From the NCBI RefSeq assembly GCF_900112685.1, contig NZ_FOMS01000003.1:248001-312000 (forward strand): a stretch of DNA of 64,000 bases, given 5' to 3'. Numbering within the stretch: the stretch's first letter is position 1; the number at the start of each line of letters is the position of its first letter. The DNA comes from Roseivivax sediminis. GTDB taxonomy: Bacteria; Pseudomonadota; Alphaproteobacteria; Rhodobacterales; Rhodobacteraceae. The notes under the pieces are model-generated. The model worked only from the letters and a program-made list of their open reading frames with translations. It did not search any database and had not been told where the DNA came from. Shown piece by piece: positions 18,485 to 26,674 of this stretch. The translations under genes were made by a program, and so were the position numbers.

Positions 18485-19891
18485 TCAGAGCTTGTAGGCG
18501 TCTTTCGCCAGCCGGTAGGTCAGGTCGTGCGCCACTTCGTGCGCGTCGGCCTCGCGCAGGCGGCCCGTGGCGACGAGTTGCGCAAGGTAGGCGCAGTCCG
18601 ACCGCCGGGCGACGTCGTGCCGCGCCGGGATGGAGCAGAACGCGCGCGTGTCGTCGTTGAAGCCCGCGGTGTTGTAGAAGCCGGCGGTCTCGGTGGTCGC
18701 CTCGCGGAAGCGGCGGATGCCCTCGAAGCTGTCGAAGAACCACCAGGGCGGGCCGAGGCGTAGCGCCGGGTAGGCCCCGGCCAGCGGCGCAAGTTCGCGC
18801 CCGTAGGTGCTTTCGTCCAGCGTGAACGGGATGATCGTCAGCCCGGGCTCAAGGCCGACAGCGCTGAGGAGCGGTTTCAGCCCGCCGACCCAGTCGGTGC
18901 GGCGGGGGATGTCGAAGCCCTTGTCGCGGCCGTGCCGGGCGAACATTTGGGCCGAATGGTTGCGGTGCGAGCCGGCGTGGATCTGCAGCGTCAGCCCGTC
19001 CTCGAGGCTCATCCGCGCCATCTCTGTCAGCATCTGGCCGCGGAACGCGTCGGCCTCTTCGGCGGTGCAGCGCCCGCGGCGCACCGTGGCAAAGAGCGCC
19101 TTGGCGTCCGCCGGCGCGAGGTCCTCTGTGCGCGCGGTGGGGTGGCCGTGGTCGGAGGCGGTCGCCCCCATCTCCTTGAATATCGCCCGGCGCGCGCGGT
19201 GGGCGTTGAGGTAGCCCTCCCACGTCGTGCAATCCTCGCCGGTCAGCTCGCCCAGGCGGTCGAGGTTCTCCGCGAAGCCCTCGAATTCGGGGTCGACGAC
19301 GGCGTCGGGGCGGTAGGTGGTGATGACGCGGCCCGGCCAGTCGCTGTCGCGGATCATCTTGTGCCACCGCAGGTCGTCGAGCGCGCTTTCGGTGGTCGCC
19401 AGCGCCTCGATCCCGAAGCGGTCGAAGAGGGCGCGGGGGCGGAAGGCGTCCTCGGCCAGCTTGGCGTCGATATGGTCGTAATAGGCGTCGGCGGTGTCCG
19501 CCGACAGCACCTCGTCGAGGCCGAAGACGTGTTCGAAGGAATGGTCAAGCCACATCGCCGAGGGCGTGCCCCGGAAAAGATGATAATGCGCGGCGAAGCG
19601 CCGCCAGATCTTGCGCGGATCGGTCTCGGTCGCGCCGCCGTCGGCGCGCGGGATGCCGAGATCGGTGGGCGGCACGCCCTGGCTGATCAGCATGCGGAAG
19701 ACGTAGTGGTCGGGAACGACGAACAGTTCCGCGGGGTTCGGGAAACGGGCGTTCTCGGCGAACCAGCGCGGGTCGCAATGGCCGTGCGGCGAGATGATCG
19801 GCAGGTCCGCCACCGGCTCGTAGAGCGCGCGGGCCAGGTCGCGCAGCCGCGGTTCGGTCGGGAACAGGCGGTCCGGATCTGTCAACGGCAT
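18485..19891 (-). CDS. uxaC: Uronate isomerase
   Basis: This 468-aa protein is full-length UxaC, which converts D-glucuronate to D-fructuronate and D-galacturonate to D-tagaturonate. Metal-type motif SPHGHCDPRWFAENARF is near residue 30. Further conserved blocks are FRGTPSAMWLDHSFEHVFG, TTESALDDL, LQIHAGSHRNHS and WWFFDSFEG. I start it at the ATG at 19891, which has GGGGGA about eight bases upstream; a TTG-initiated extension to 19915 has no good site. It is followed 36 bases later by the UxuB-like gene and divergent from a GntR regulator. Confidence 0.92.
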   Translation of the reverse strand: MPLTDPDRLFPTEPRLRDLARALYEPVADLPIISPHGHCDPRWFAENARFPNPAELFVVPDHYVFRMLISQGVPPTDLGIPRADGGATETDPRKIWRRFAAHYHLFRGTPSAMWLDHSFEHVFGLDEVLSADTADAYYDHIDAKLAEDAFRPRALFDRFGIEALATTESALDDLRWHKMIRDSDWPGRVITTYRPDAVVDPEFEGFAENLDRLGELTGEDCTTWEGYLNAHRARRAIFKEMGATASDHGHPTARTEDLAPADAKALFATVRRGRCTAEEADAFRGQMLTEMARMSLEDGLTLQIHAGSHRNHSAQMFARHGRDKGFDIPRRTDWVGGLKPLLSAVGLEPGLTIIPFTLDESTYGRELAPLAGAYPALRLGPPWWFFDSFEGIRRFREATTETAGFYNTAGFNDDTRAFCSIPARHDVARRSDCAYLAQLVATGRLREADAHEVAHDLTYRLAKDAYKL

Positions 19892-19923
19892 GTCGGTCTT
19901 TCCCCCGTTTTCCAATGCGCTCC

Positions 19924-19945
19924 ATTCTAGTATGTTAGATCGAAT
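19924..19945. promoter_or_regulatory. Weak palindrome, possible GntR operator
   Basis: ATTC at 19924 and GAAT ending at 19945 form the outer arms of an imperfect 22-base palindrome (five of eleven pairs) in the AT-richer gap between uxaC and the GntR gene. Its position suits a site that controls both genes, but the symmetry is poor and the call is tentative. Confidence 0.3.
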
Positions 19946-19993
19946 GTGCTGTCAAAGGGAGCCTGCCGCCGCGCGGCATGGCCGGGTAATCGC

Positions 19994-20680
19994 ATGAGGC
20001 GCGAGGAGATCCAACCGGCGGGCACCGCCGCGCTCGCCACCACCACCGAGACGGTGTTCTCGGCGCTCTACGATGCGATCCTGACGCTGGATCTGCCGCC
20101 GGACGCCAAGCTGTCGGAGGTGGAGGTGGCGCGGCGTTTCGAGGTCTCGCGCCAGCCGGTGCGCGATGCGCTTTTCCGGCTGTCGCGGCTGGGACTGGTA
20201 GCGATCCGTCCGCAGCGGGCGACGCGGGTGACGCGGATCTCCGAGCAGGGGCTGCGCGACGCGGTCTTCGTGCGCGCCGCGCTCGAGGCCGATTGCGTGC
20301 GCATGGCCTGCGTGCGGCGCAGCGCCGCGGACCTAGAAGAGCTGGACGAAGCGCTCGCCGCGCAGGCGGCGGCGACCGACCCGGCGGCGTTCCACCCGCT
20401 CGACGAGGCGTTTCACGAAGCGCTCTGCCGTATCGCCGGGCACGCCCATGTCTGGGCGCTGATCCGCAGCCAGAAGGCGCAGACCGACCGGGTGCGCTTT
20501 CTCACGCTGTCGCCGGGGCGGCGGGCGGAGGTGCTGGCCGACCACCGCAGGCTGCGCGACGCGATCGCCGCGCGCGACGCGGACGCGGCGGAGGCCTGCC
20601 TGCGCGCCCATGTCAGTGACCTGTTGCGGGTCCTGCCGCAGATCCGGCGCGCCCACCCGGAGTGTTTCGAGGGGCCCTGA
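19994..20680 (+). CDS. GntR-family regulator, FCD type
   Basis: The 228-aa protein has a GntR winged helix (about 20-90; LSEVEVARRFEVSRQPVRDALFRLSRLGLV) and a helical FCD domain with metal or ligand residues in FHPLDEAFHEALCRIAGH and LADHRRLRDAIAARD. It is divergent from uxaC-uxuB, so a hexuronate-responsive repressor like ExuR/UxuR is likely. The start is uncertain: neither the ATG at 19994 nor a GTG at 19946 has a strong ribosome site, and I prefer the ATG because it gives a normal N-terminus. Confidence 0.82.
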   Translation: MRREEIQPAGTAALATTTETVFSALYDAILTLDLPPDAKLSEVEVARRFEVSRQPVRDALFRLSRLGLVAIRPQRATRVTRISEQGLRDAVFVRAALEADCVRMACVRRSAADLEELDEALAAQAAATDPAAFHPLDEAFHEALCRIAGHAHVWALIRSQKAQTDRVRFLTLSPGRRAEVLADHRRLRDAIAARDADAAEACLRAHVSDLLRVLPQIRRAHPECFEGP

Positions 20681-20724
20681 GACCTCCGGCCGGGCCAGAG
20701 CCGTCAGCCGACGGGGCCCCGCCG

Positions 20725-20749
20725 GAAACATAATCCCCGCTGCGGCGTT
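20725..20749 (+). promoter_or_regulatory. EcfG-like promoter of ku-ligD (one mismatch)
   Basis: GAAAC (20725-20729), a 16-base spacer and CGTT (20746-20749) match GGAAC-N16-CGTT with one -35 mismatch. The ATG of ku is 30 bases further on. Control of a ku gene by the general-stress sigma factor is known in Sinorhizobium (RpoE2), which makes the match more believable. Confidence 0.5.
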
Positions 20750-20778
20750 CTCGGGTATGGCAACTTAGGGATTTCGTC

Positions 20779-21681
20779 ATGGCCCCACGCGCCGTCTGGA
20801 AGGGGCAATTGCGCCTCTCGCTCGTCTCCATCCCGGTGGAGGTCTATCCGGCCACCACCTCCGGCCCGCGCGTGTCGTTCCGGCAGATCCACGAACCCTC
20901 CGGCAAGCGCGTGCGCTACGAGAAGACCGTGAAGGGCGTCGGCCCGGTCGACAGCGACGATATCGTGAAGGGCTACGAGACCGAGGACGGCGACTACATC
21001 CTGATCGACCCCGAGGAGATCGACGCGCTGAAGGTGGAGACCTCCAAGACGCTGGAGCTTGTCCAGTTCGTCGAGAGCGGGGAGATCCCGCCGATCTACT
21101 TCGAGCGCCCGTACTACATCGTCCCGCAGGACGAGCTGGCCGAGGATGCCTACCGCGTGGTGCGCGACGCGCTGCGGGGCGAGGGCAAGACGGCGCTCTG
21201 CCAGATCACGCTGCGCGGCAAGGAGCACCTCGCCGCGATCAGGCCCTGCGGCGACGGGCTGCTGCTGGAGACGCTGCGCTACGAGGAAGAGATCCGCAGC
21301 GCCGATCCGCTGTTCAGCGAGATCGCCGACGAGGAGGCCGACGAGGAACTGCTCGACCTCGCGCGCGAGCTGATCGGCCGCAAGACGAAGCCGTTCGACG
21401 CCTCCGCCTTTTCCGACAGCTACCACAAGGCTCTGAAGGAGATGATCGAGGCCAAGCGCAAGGACAAGTCGACCTCCCGCGTCGATACCGGGGACGACGA
21501 CGGCGGGGACGACGGCGACAACGTCGTCGACCTGATGAGCGCGCTGCGCAAGAGCGTCGATGCGTCAGAGGGCAAGTCCGGCGGCAAGGGCGGCCGCAAG
21601 TCGTCGGGTCGCAAATCCTCGGGCAGCTCCAAGTCGAAATCTTCCTCCGGCGGGTCGCGGTCGAAGAAGAAGGCGTCGTGA
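20779..21681 (+). CDS. ku: Ku protein for non-homologous end joining
   Basis: The 300-aa bacterial Ku homologue has a beta-barrel core at residues 1 to about 230: WKGQLRLSLVSIPVEVYPAT at the start, then FRQIHE, KGYETEDGDYILIDPEEI and YYIVPQD. A low-complexity Ser/Gly/Lys tail (about 265-300) follows, of the kind that aids DNA binding. Ku dimers hold broken DNA ends and recruit LigD, whose gene starts at the last base of this stop codon. A stress-sigma-like promoter lies upstream, so the pathway is probably induced in stationary or stressed cells. Confidence 0.95.
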   Translation: MAPRAVWKGQLRLSLVSIPVEVYPATTSGPRVSFRQIHEPSGKRVRYEKTVKGVGPVDSDDIVKGYETEDGDYILIDPEEIDALKVETSKTLELVQFVESGEIPPIYFERPYYIVPQDELAEDAYRVVRDALRGEGKTALCQITLRGKEHLAAIRPCGDGLLLETLRYEEEIRSADPLFSEIADEEADEELLDLARELIGRKTKPFDASAFSDSYHKALKEMIEAKRKDKSTSRVDTGDDDGGDDGDNVVDLMSALRKSVDASEGKSGGKGGRKSSGRKSSGSSKSKSSSGGSRSKKKAS

Positions 21682-24122
21682 TGGCCGACCGGCTGAAGGA
21701 CTACAACGCCAAGCGCGACTTCACCCGGACGAGCGAGCCGCGCGGCCGGGCCGGGCCGCAGAAGACGGAAGGGCGCTGGTTCTCGATCCAGAAGCACGAC
21801 GCCTCTTCGCTGCATTACGATCTGCGACTCGAACACGACGGGGTGCTGCTGTCCTGGGCCATCCCCAAGGGGCCGTCGCCGCGCACCGGCGACAAGCGGC
21901 TGGCGCAGCGGACGGAGGACCATCCGCTCGACTACGGCGATTTCGAAGGGACGATCCCGAAGAAGGAATACGGCGGCGGCACGGTGATGCTGTGGGATCG
22001 CGGCACCTGGGCCCCGCGTGGCGATGTCGGCGAGATGCTGGAAGACGGCAACCTCAAGATGGACATCGCCGGGGAACGGATGCGCGGCGGTTGGGCGCTC
22101 GTGCGCTTCAAGAAGGGCGGGGAGGGCGCATGGCTCCTGATCAAGGAGAAGGACGATTACGCCCAAGGCGACGCGGACGCGCTGACCGAGGGGTACGAGA
22201 CCTCCGTCGTCACCGGCCGCGACTTCGAGGAGATCGCGCAGAAGGCAAAGGCGAAACGCATGAAAGACGACGTGCCCAAGCGCAGCCGCAAGGCCCCGAA
22301 ATTCCGCAGCCCCCAGCTCGCCACGCTGGTCGAGGAGGCGCCCGAGGGCGACGGCTGGCTGCACGAGACCAAGTTCGACGGCTACCGCGCGCTCGCCGCG
22401 ATCGGCAAGGGCGGGGTGACGCTCTGGACCCGCAGCGGCAAGGACTGGACCGAGAAGTTTGCGGCGCTCGCGGGCGCCTTCGATCCCTTGCCCTGCGACA
22501 GCGCGCTCCTCGACGGGGAGGTGATGGCGGCGAAGATCCGCGGCTCGGCGTTCTCGTCGCTGCAGCGGGCGCTGTCGAACGGCGGGGATCTGGTGTTCTT
22601 CTGCTTCGATCTGCTGGAGGTCGACGGCGAGGACCTGACCGGCGCGGCGCAGGAGGATCGCCGCGCGCGGCTCGAGGAGCTGTTTCGCGGCGTGCCGGAC
22701 GACGGCCCCTTGCGGATCACCGATCAGGTGCGCGGGCAGGGGCCGGAGATCTTCGCCGCCGCCTGCAAGGCCGGGGCGGAGGGGATCGTCTCGAAGAAGG
22801 CGGACGCACCCTATCGCGGCACACGCACGAAGACTTGGCGCAAGGTGAAATGCGTGAATCGGCAGGAATTCGTCGTCGGCGGCTTCACCCGGTCGGACAA
22901 GGACCGGCCCTTCGCCTCGCTGCTGGTGGGGGAATACCAGGACGGCGATCTGATCTATCGCGGGCGCGTCGGCACCGGGTATTCGCAGGACGATCTCGCG
23001 GCGTTGTCGGAGGGCTTTCGCTCGCGCAAGACCTCGCCTTTCGAGGAGGTGCCGAAGGAGATCGCCTGCAATGCGGTCTGGGTCACGCCGGACACGGTGA
23101 TCGAGGTCGAGTTCACCGAACTGACCGAGGACGGCCATATCCGCCACGGCGCCTACCAGGGCACCCGCACCGACAAGGAGGCGAAAGAGGTGGGCGCGGA
23201 GACCCCCGCCGATACGGAGAGCGAGGGCAAGGTGGCCGGTATCTCCATTTCCAGCCCCGACCGGGAGGTCTTCCCGGCCTCGGGCTGCACCAAGCTCGAC
23301 GTTGCACGGCATTACGAACGGGCAGGCGAGCGGCTGACCGAGATCGCGGGCCACCGGCCGCTGTCGCTGTTGCGGGCGCCCACGGGGATCGAGGGCGAGA
23401 CCTTCTTCCAGAAGCATGCCGGCAAGGGCTTTCCGGACGCGCTGGAAGAGATCGAGATCGAGGAATCGGGGGGCAAGCGCGGCACCTACATCTATGCCAC
23501 GCGGCCCGAGGCGTTCGTCGCCGCCGCGCAGATGGGCACGATCGAGTTCCACATCTGGGGCAGCCGCACCGACCGGCTGGAGCGGCCCGACCGGCTCGTC
23601 TTCGACCTCGATCCCGACGAGGGGCTGGGCTGGGGCGACGTGCGCTCGGCGGCGTTCGACCTCAGGGACAGGCTAGCCGATCTCGGGCTGGCTTCAGGGG
23701 CGCTGGTGACCGGCGGCAAGGGCGTGCATGTCTGGCTGCCGCTGCACCGCAGCCACGACTGGGACGTGGCGAAGACCTTCGCCAAGACGCTCGCGCACGT
23801 GATGGCGGAGGCGGAGCCGAAGCGCTTCACCGCGACCATGTCGAAGGCGAAGCGCAAGGGCCGGATCTTCATCGACTGGCTGCGGAACGAGCGCGGCGCG
23901 ACGGCTGTGGCGCCCTATTCGGTGCGCGCCCGCCCCGGCGGTCCGGTCGCGGTGCCGGTCACCTGGGACGAGCTGAATGGCCTCGAGGCGCCGAACGGTT
24001 TCGACATGGGCGCGGTCCGCGAGCGGCTGGAGGACCCCTGTTCCTACCTCGCGATGGCCGGCGATCTGCAGCGTCTCACGTCGGACGTGGTGGACCGGCT
24101 GGAGGCGTGGCAGCGCCGGTAG
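21681..24122 (+). CDS. ligD: Multifunctional DNA ligase LigD (phosphoesterase-ligase-polymerase)
   Basis: The 813-aa protein has the order typical of rhizobial LigD: an N-terminal 3'-phosphoesterase (about 10-155; HYDLRLEHDGVLLSWAIPKG), the ATP-dependent ligase (about 200-510; adenylated Lys231 in ETKFDGYRA, later VSKKADAPYRG) and a C-terminal primase-like polymerase (about 530-800; FDLDPDEGLGW, with the paired Asp). It repairs double-strand breaks with Ku: ends are trimmed, filled and sealed. The ATG at 21681 overlaps the ku stop (TGATG), so the two proteins are made together. Mycobacterial LigD has a different order (polymerase first). Confidence 0.95.
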   Translation: MADRLKDYNAKRDFTRTSEPRGRAGPQKTEGRWFSIQKHDASSLHYDLRLEHDGVLLSWAIPKGPSPRTGDKRLAQRTEDHPLDYGDFEGTIPKKEYGGGTVMLWDRGTWAPRGDVGEMLEDGNLKMDIAGERMRGGWALVRFKKGGEGAWLLIKEKDDYAQGDADALTEGYETSVVTGRDFEEIAQKAKAKRMKDDVPKRSRKAPKFRSPQLATLVEEAPEGDGWLHETKFDGYRALAAIGKGGVTLWTRSGKDWTEKFAALAGAFDPLPCDSALLDGEVMAAKIRGSAFSSLQRALSNGGDLVFFCFDLLEVDGEDLTGAAQEDRRARLEELFRGVPDDGPLRITDQVRGQGPEIFAAACKAGAEGIVSKKADAPYRGTRTKTWRKVKCVNRQEFVVGGFTRSDKDRPFASLLVGEYQDGDLIYRGRVGTGYSQDDLAALSEGFRSRKTSPFEEVPKEIACNAVWVTPDTVIEVEFTELTEDGHIRHGAYQGTRTDKEAKEVGAETPADTESEGKVAGISISSPDREVFPASGCTKLDVARHYERAGERLTEIAGHRPLSLLRAPTGIEGETFFQKHAGKGFPDALEEIEIEESGGKRGTYIYATRPEAFVAAAQMGTIEFHIWGSRTDRLERPDRLVFDLDPDEGLGWGDVRSAAFDLRDRLADLGLASGALVTGGKGVHVWLPLHRSHDWDVAKTFAKTLAHVMAEAEPKRFTATMSKAKRKGRIFIDWLRNERGATAVAPYSVRARPGGPVAVPVTWDELNGLEAPNGFDMGAVRERLEDPCSYLAMAGDLQRLTSDVVDRLEAWQRR

Positions 24123-24131
24123 CCGCCGCGG

Positions 24132-25376
24132 TCAGGCCGGGGCGGGCGCGTCCTCGTGCTCGGGCATGTGCAGCTCGCCTTCGACCTGGGTCATGGGCAC
24201 CGGCGCATAGGGGGTCTTCCGGTCGGGCTCGATATTGTGGTTGAGCACGATGCGGACCAGCGCGAAGACCACGATGACCGCCTGCACGGCGCTGAGCGTC
24301 AGCAGGAAGCCGCGCGGGCCGATGGTGTCCATCGCGGCCCCGCCGAGGAACGGCCCCAGGGCAGCGCCGATCCCCTGCATCAGCACGATGCCGCCGGACG
24401 CGGCCAGCAGCGCCTCGGGTGGGGCGCGGTCGTTGATATGCGCCACTACGACCGAGGTCGTGGGCAGCAGCACACCGCCCATCAGCGCCGCGATGGCCAG
24501 CCCCGGCCCGAAGGCGGGCGCGGTCGAGAGGCCCAGCAGCGCCATCGTCGCCGCGGCGGTCAGCGCGAGGCCGATGCACACCCAGCGCCGGTCGAGCCGG
24601 TCCGACAGGGCGCCCACCGGGAATTGCAGCGCCATGCCGCCCAGCGTCGCCGCCGCCATCAGATAGGCGATGTCCGACGGTGTGAAGCCGATGCGCTGGG
24701 CGAAGACCGGGGCGAGGCCGAAGAACGTGCCTATGGTGGCGCCTGCCATCGCCATCGCCACCGCGCCGAACGGCGAGATCTGCCAGAGCTGGCCGACGGA
24801 GGGGCGTTCCTGCGCGACATCGGGCACCGGCGCGGTGGCCCGGCTCAGCGTGCTCGGCACCAGCGCCAGCGACAGCCCGATGGAGACCAGCACGAAGAGC
24901 ATGAAGCCCGCCGGATCGGCGGCGTCGAGCAACAGTTGCCCGACCGCGCCGGCGGCCATGCCGACCATCGCGTAGATCGACAGGAGGCGCCCGCGTTCCC
25001 GGCTCGCGACCGAGGCGTTCAACCAGGATTCGACCACCACCAGCAGCCCCGCGAAGCAGAAGCCGGTGATCGCGCGCACTGCGATCCAGACTACCGGCTG
25101 GATCACCACCAGGTGCACCAGCGCCGCCGCCGAGGCGACGGAGGCGAGCGCGGCGAAGGTGCGCACGTGGCCGACCCGCTCGATCATGCGGCCGGCCAGG
25201 AGCGAGCCGATGCCCATGCCGACGAAAAAGCCCGACATCACCAGCCCGGCCACCGTCGCGCCGAACCCTTCGAGATCGGCGCGCACGGCCAGGAGCGAGC
25301 CCTGAAGCCCGTTGCTCATCTGCAGCATGAAGTACCCGGCGAGAAGGGCGGAGAGTGTGATCAGTGTGCGTGTCAT
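24132..25376 (-). CDS. MFS transporter (UMF/YcaD-like)
   Basis: The 414-aa protein shows twelve hydrophobic segments and the MFS loop motif GRMIERVGHVRTF after helix 2, with a related GALSDRLDRRWV after helix 8. WLNASVASRERGRLLSIYAMVG resembles YcaD/UMF-type transporters. The C-terminal 50 residues are hydrophilic and acidic, as in several alphaproteobacterial members. Substrate is unknown. It is convergent with ligD and divergent from the 94-aa gene; I saw no EcfG motif on its side. Confidence 0.8.
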   Translation of the reverse strand: MTRTLITLSALLAGYFMLQMSNGLQGSLLAVRADLEGFGATVAGLVMSGFFVGMGIGSLLAGRMIERVGHVRTFAALASVASAAALVHLVVIQPVVWIAVRAITGFCFAGLLVVVESWLNASVASRERGRLLSIYAMVGMAAGAVGQLLLDAADPAGFMLFVLVSIGLSLALVPSTLSRATAPVPDVAQERPSVGQLWQISPFGAVAMAMAGATIGTFFGLAPVFAQRIGFTPSDIAYLMAAATLGGMALQFPVGALSDRLDRRWVCIGLALTAAATMALLGLSTAPAFGPGLAIAALMGGVLLPTTSVVVAHINDRAPPEALLAASGGIVLMQGIGAALGPFLGGAAMDTIGPRGFLLTLSAVQAVIVVFALVRIVLNHNIEPDRKTPYAPVPMTQVEGELHMPEHEDAPAPA

Positions 25377-25484
25377 GTCCTGTGGTGCCTCTTGATCCGT
25401 CGACGAATGATCCGGGCGCGCGGCGCGTTCCCGCGGCGCGGTGGCCGATCCTCGCCGACGGGGCCGGGCCGCGGGTCCGCGGTG

Positions 25485-25509
25485 CGAACATTAGCGCGCG
25501 CAGGGCGTT
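25485..25509 (+). promoter_or_regulatory. EcfG-like promoter (one mismatch) before the 94-aa gene
   Basis: CGAAC (25485-25489), 16 bases and CGTT (25506-25509) match the EcfG pattern with one mismatch in the -35. The leader to the ATG at 25606 would be about 90 bases, longer than at the other sites, so this one is less certain. Confidence 0.4.
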
Positions 25510-25605
25510 GACCCCGTAACGGCATAGTTCGGGCCGGCATTCTGCCGCGTCCTGCCTGCCAACAGCCCCGGCCCGCCGGGGCGCAGATACGGAAAAGGAG
25601 GCATC

Positions 25606-25890
25606 ATGGCCCCCAGACCCGACTTGTCCCAACTCAGAACGCCGGAAGGCAATCTGGTCGGCCCGGAAGAACTGCAGGAACTCATGGCCGAACAGGGGTA
25701 CTCGGCCGGCGACCGGTACCAGTTTCTCAAATCCGTGCTGACGGAGCTCGACCGCGCCGAGTCCGTCGGTGATGTCGGCCGGGCCGAGGAGCTTTCGGCC
25801 GAGATCCGCAGGATTCTTTCGAACGAACAGGAAAAGCTGCGGGGCACCACCACGCCGGAGCCGCCGCGGCGCGGCGGCGGCGGATCGTGA
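25606..25890 (+). CDS. Hypothetical 94-aa protein of the stress island
   Basis: I do not recognise this protein. A strong ribosome site (AAGGAGG, four bases before the ATG) and even codon use support it as real. It is charged and probably helical in the middle (LQELMAEQGYSAGDRYQFLKSVLTELDRAE), with a Pro/Arg/Gly tail (PEPPRRGGGGS) that is probably disordered. No signal peptide or membrane segment is present. It lies alone between the MFS gene and the receiver/sigma-like gene, both neighbours of stress-response genes. Confidence 0.7.
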   Translation: MAPRPDLSQLRTPEGNLVGPEELQELMAEQGYSAGDRYQFLKSVLTELDRAESVGDVGRAEELSAEIRRILSNEQEKLRGTTTPEPPRRGGGGS

Positions 25891-25990
25891 CGGTCGGGCG
25901 ACCGTCATTCCGGCGCCGGGTGGCGCCATCCGCTTGACCATCCCCTGGGCTCGGCATCGGCCCGCGTGGCCTTCGCGGCCAAAACGCTTC

Positions 25991-26015
25991 GGAACCTTCA
26001 GACAGGTGCGGCGTT
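25991..26015 (+). promoter_or_regulatory. Consensus EcfG promoter of the receiver/sigma-like gene
   Basis: GGAAC (25991-25995), exactly 16 bases and CGTT (26012-26015) give the full alphaproteobacterial general-stress consensus. Transcription should start near 26022, about 53 bases before the ATG at 26075. It is the only promoter-like signal I see in the 184-base gap. Confidence 0.75.
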
Positions 26016-26074
26016 TTGAATGAATAACGAAAGCGCCTCACGAAGCGGCAGAGACGGTCCCCAAGGAGGCTGCG

Positions 26075-26662
26075 ATGGACATGCACGGACGAAAGATACT
26101 GGTCGTCGAAGACGACTTCCTGCAGGCGCAGGAGATCGGGAATTTCTTTCGCACCACCGGTGCCGATGTGCTCGGACCTGCCCTGACCCTAGGCGACGCG
26201 ATGGGGCACATCCACTCCGCCGATGCGGCGATCCTCGATCTCGACATATCCGGCGACGCCGTGTTTCCGGTGGCCGAAGCCCTGGCCCGGCGGGACGTGC
26301 CCTTCGTATTCTATACCGGTCGCCGCCACGACGTTCCCGTGCCGAACGCCCTGCGGCACGCCGAGATCTTCTCCAAGCCGGTCTCGGTGCAGGATCTGGG
26401 CCGCGCGGTCGACCGGCTCCGGGCGCCGGACGAGTCGGCTGCGGACAGCGTCGAGCAATGCCTGCCGCTCCTGCGCGCCTGGTCGCGGCTGCTGCTGTCC
26501 GATCCGGCCAGCGCCGACCGGCTTGTGGAACGCACGTTGCTGGAAGCGATCCGGGCCGTGCGCGAGGGCGAACTGCCGGACGGGGCGCAGTCGCGCATGG
26601 ACTGGCTCTACCGTAAATGCGAGACCGTTCTGGTCCGCGACGGCACGCGGCTGATGCACTGA
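26075..26662 (+). CDS. Receiver domain fused to a sigma-region-2-like tail (inverted PhyR-like)
   Basis: The 195-aa protein starts with a complete receiver domain (5-118): acidic Asp13-Asp14, phospho-acceptor Asp55 in AAILDLDISG, Thr81 in VFYTG and Lys101 in FSKPV. The FYTG segment recalls the FAT-GUY receivers (MrrA, SdrG) of the alphaproteobacterial stress response. Residues about 127-192 align with region 2 of the EcfG at 32915. Over LPLLRAW...LLEAIR I count 17 identities in 31 positions, and a WL pair matches further on. The protein ends there with no region 4. PhyR has the reverse order. It lies tail-to-tail, 12 bases from the HWE kinase gene, and has AAGGAGG before the ATG. A NepR-binding sigma mimic switched by phosphorylation is my inference. 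Confidence 0.8.
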   Translation: MDMHGRKILVVEDDFLQAQEIGNFFRTTGADVLGPALTLGDAMGHIHSADAAILDLDISGDAVFPVAEALARRDVPFVFYTGRRHDVPVPNALRHAEIFSKPVSVQDLGRAVDRLRAPDESAADSVEQCLPLLRAWSRLLLSDPASADRLVERTLLEAIRAVREGELPDGAQSRMDWLYRKCETVLVRDGTRLMH

Positions 26663-26674
26663 CCGCCGGCGCGG

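Noticed and set aside
25407-25431. GTTCC upstream of the MFS gene as a minus-strand stress promoter
   Set aside because: No AACG or AACA lies at the required 16-17 base distance.
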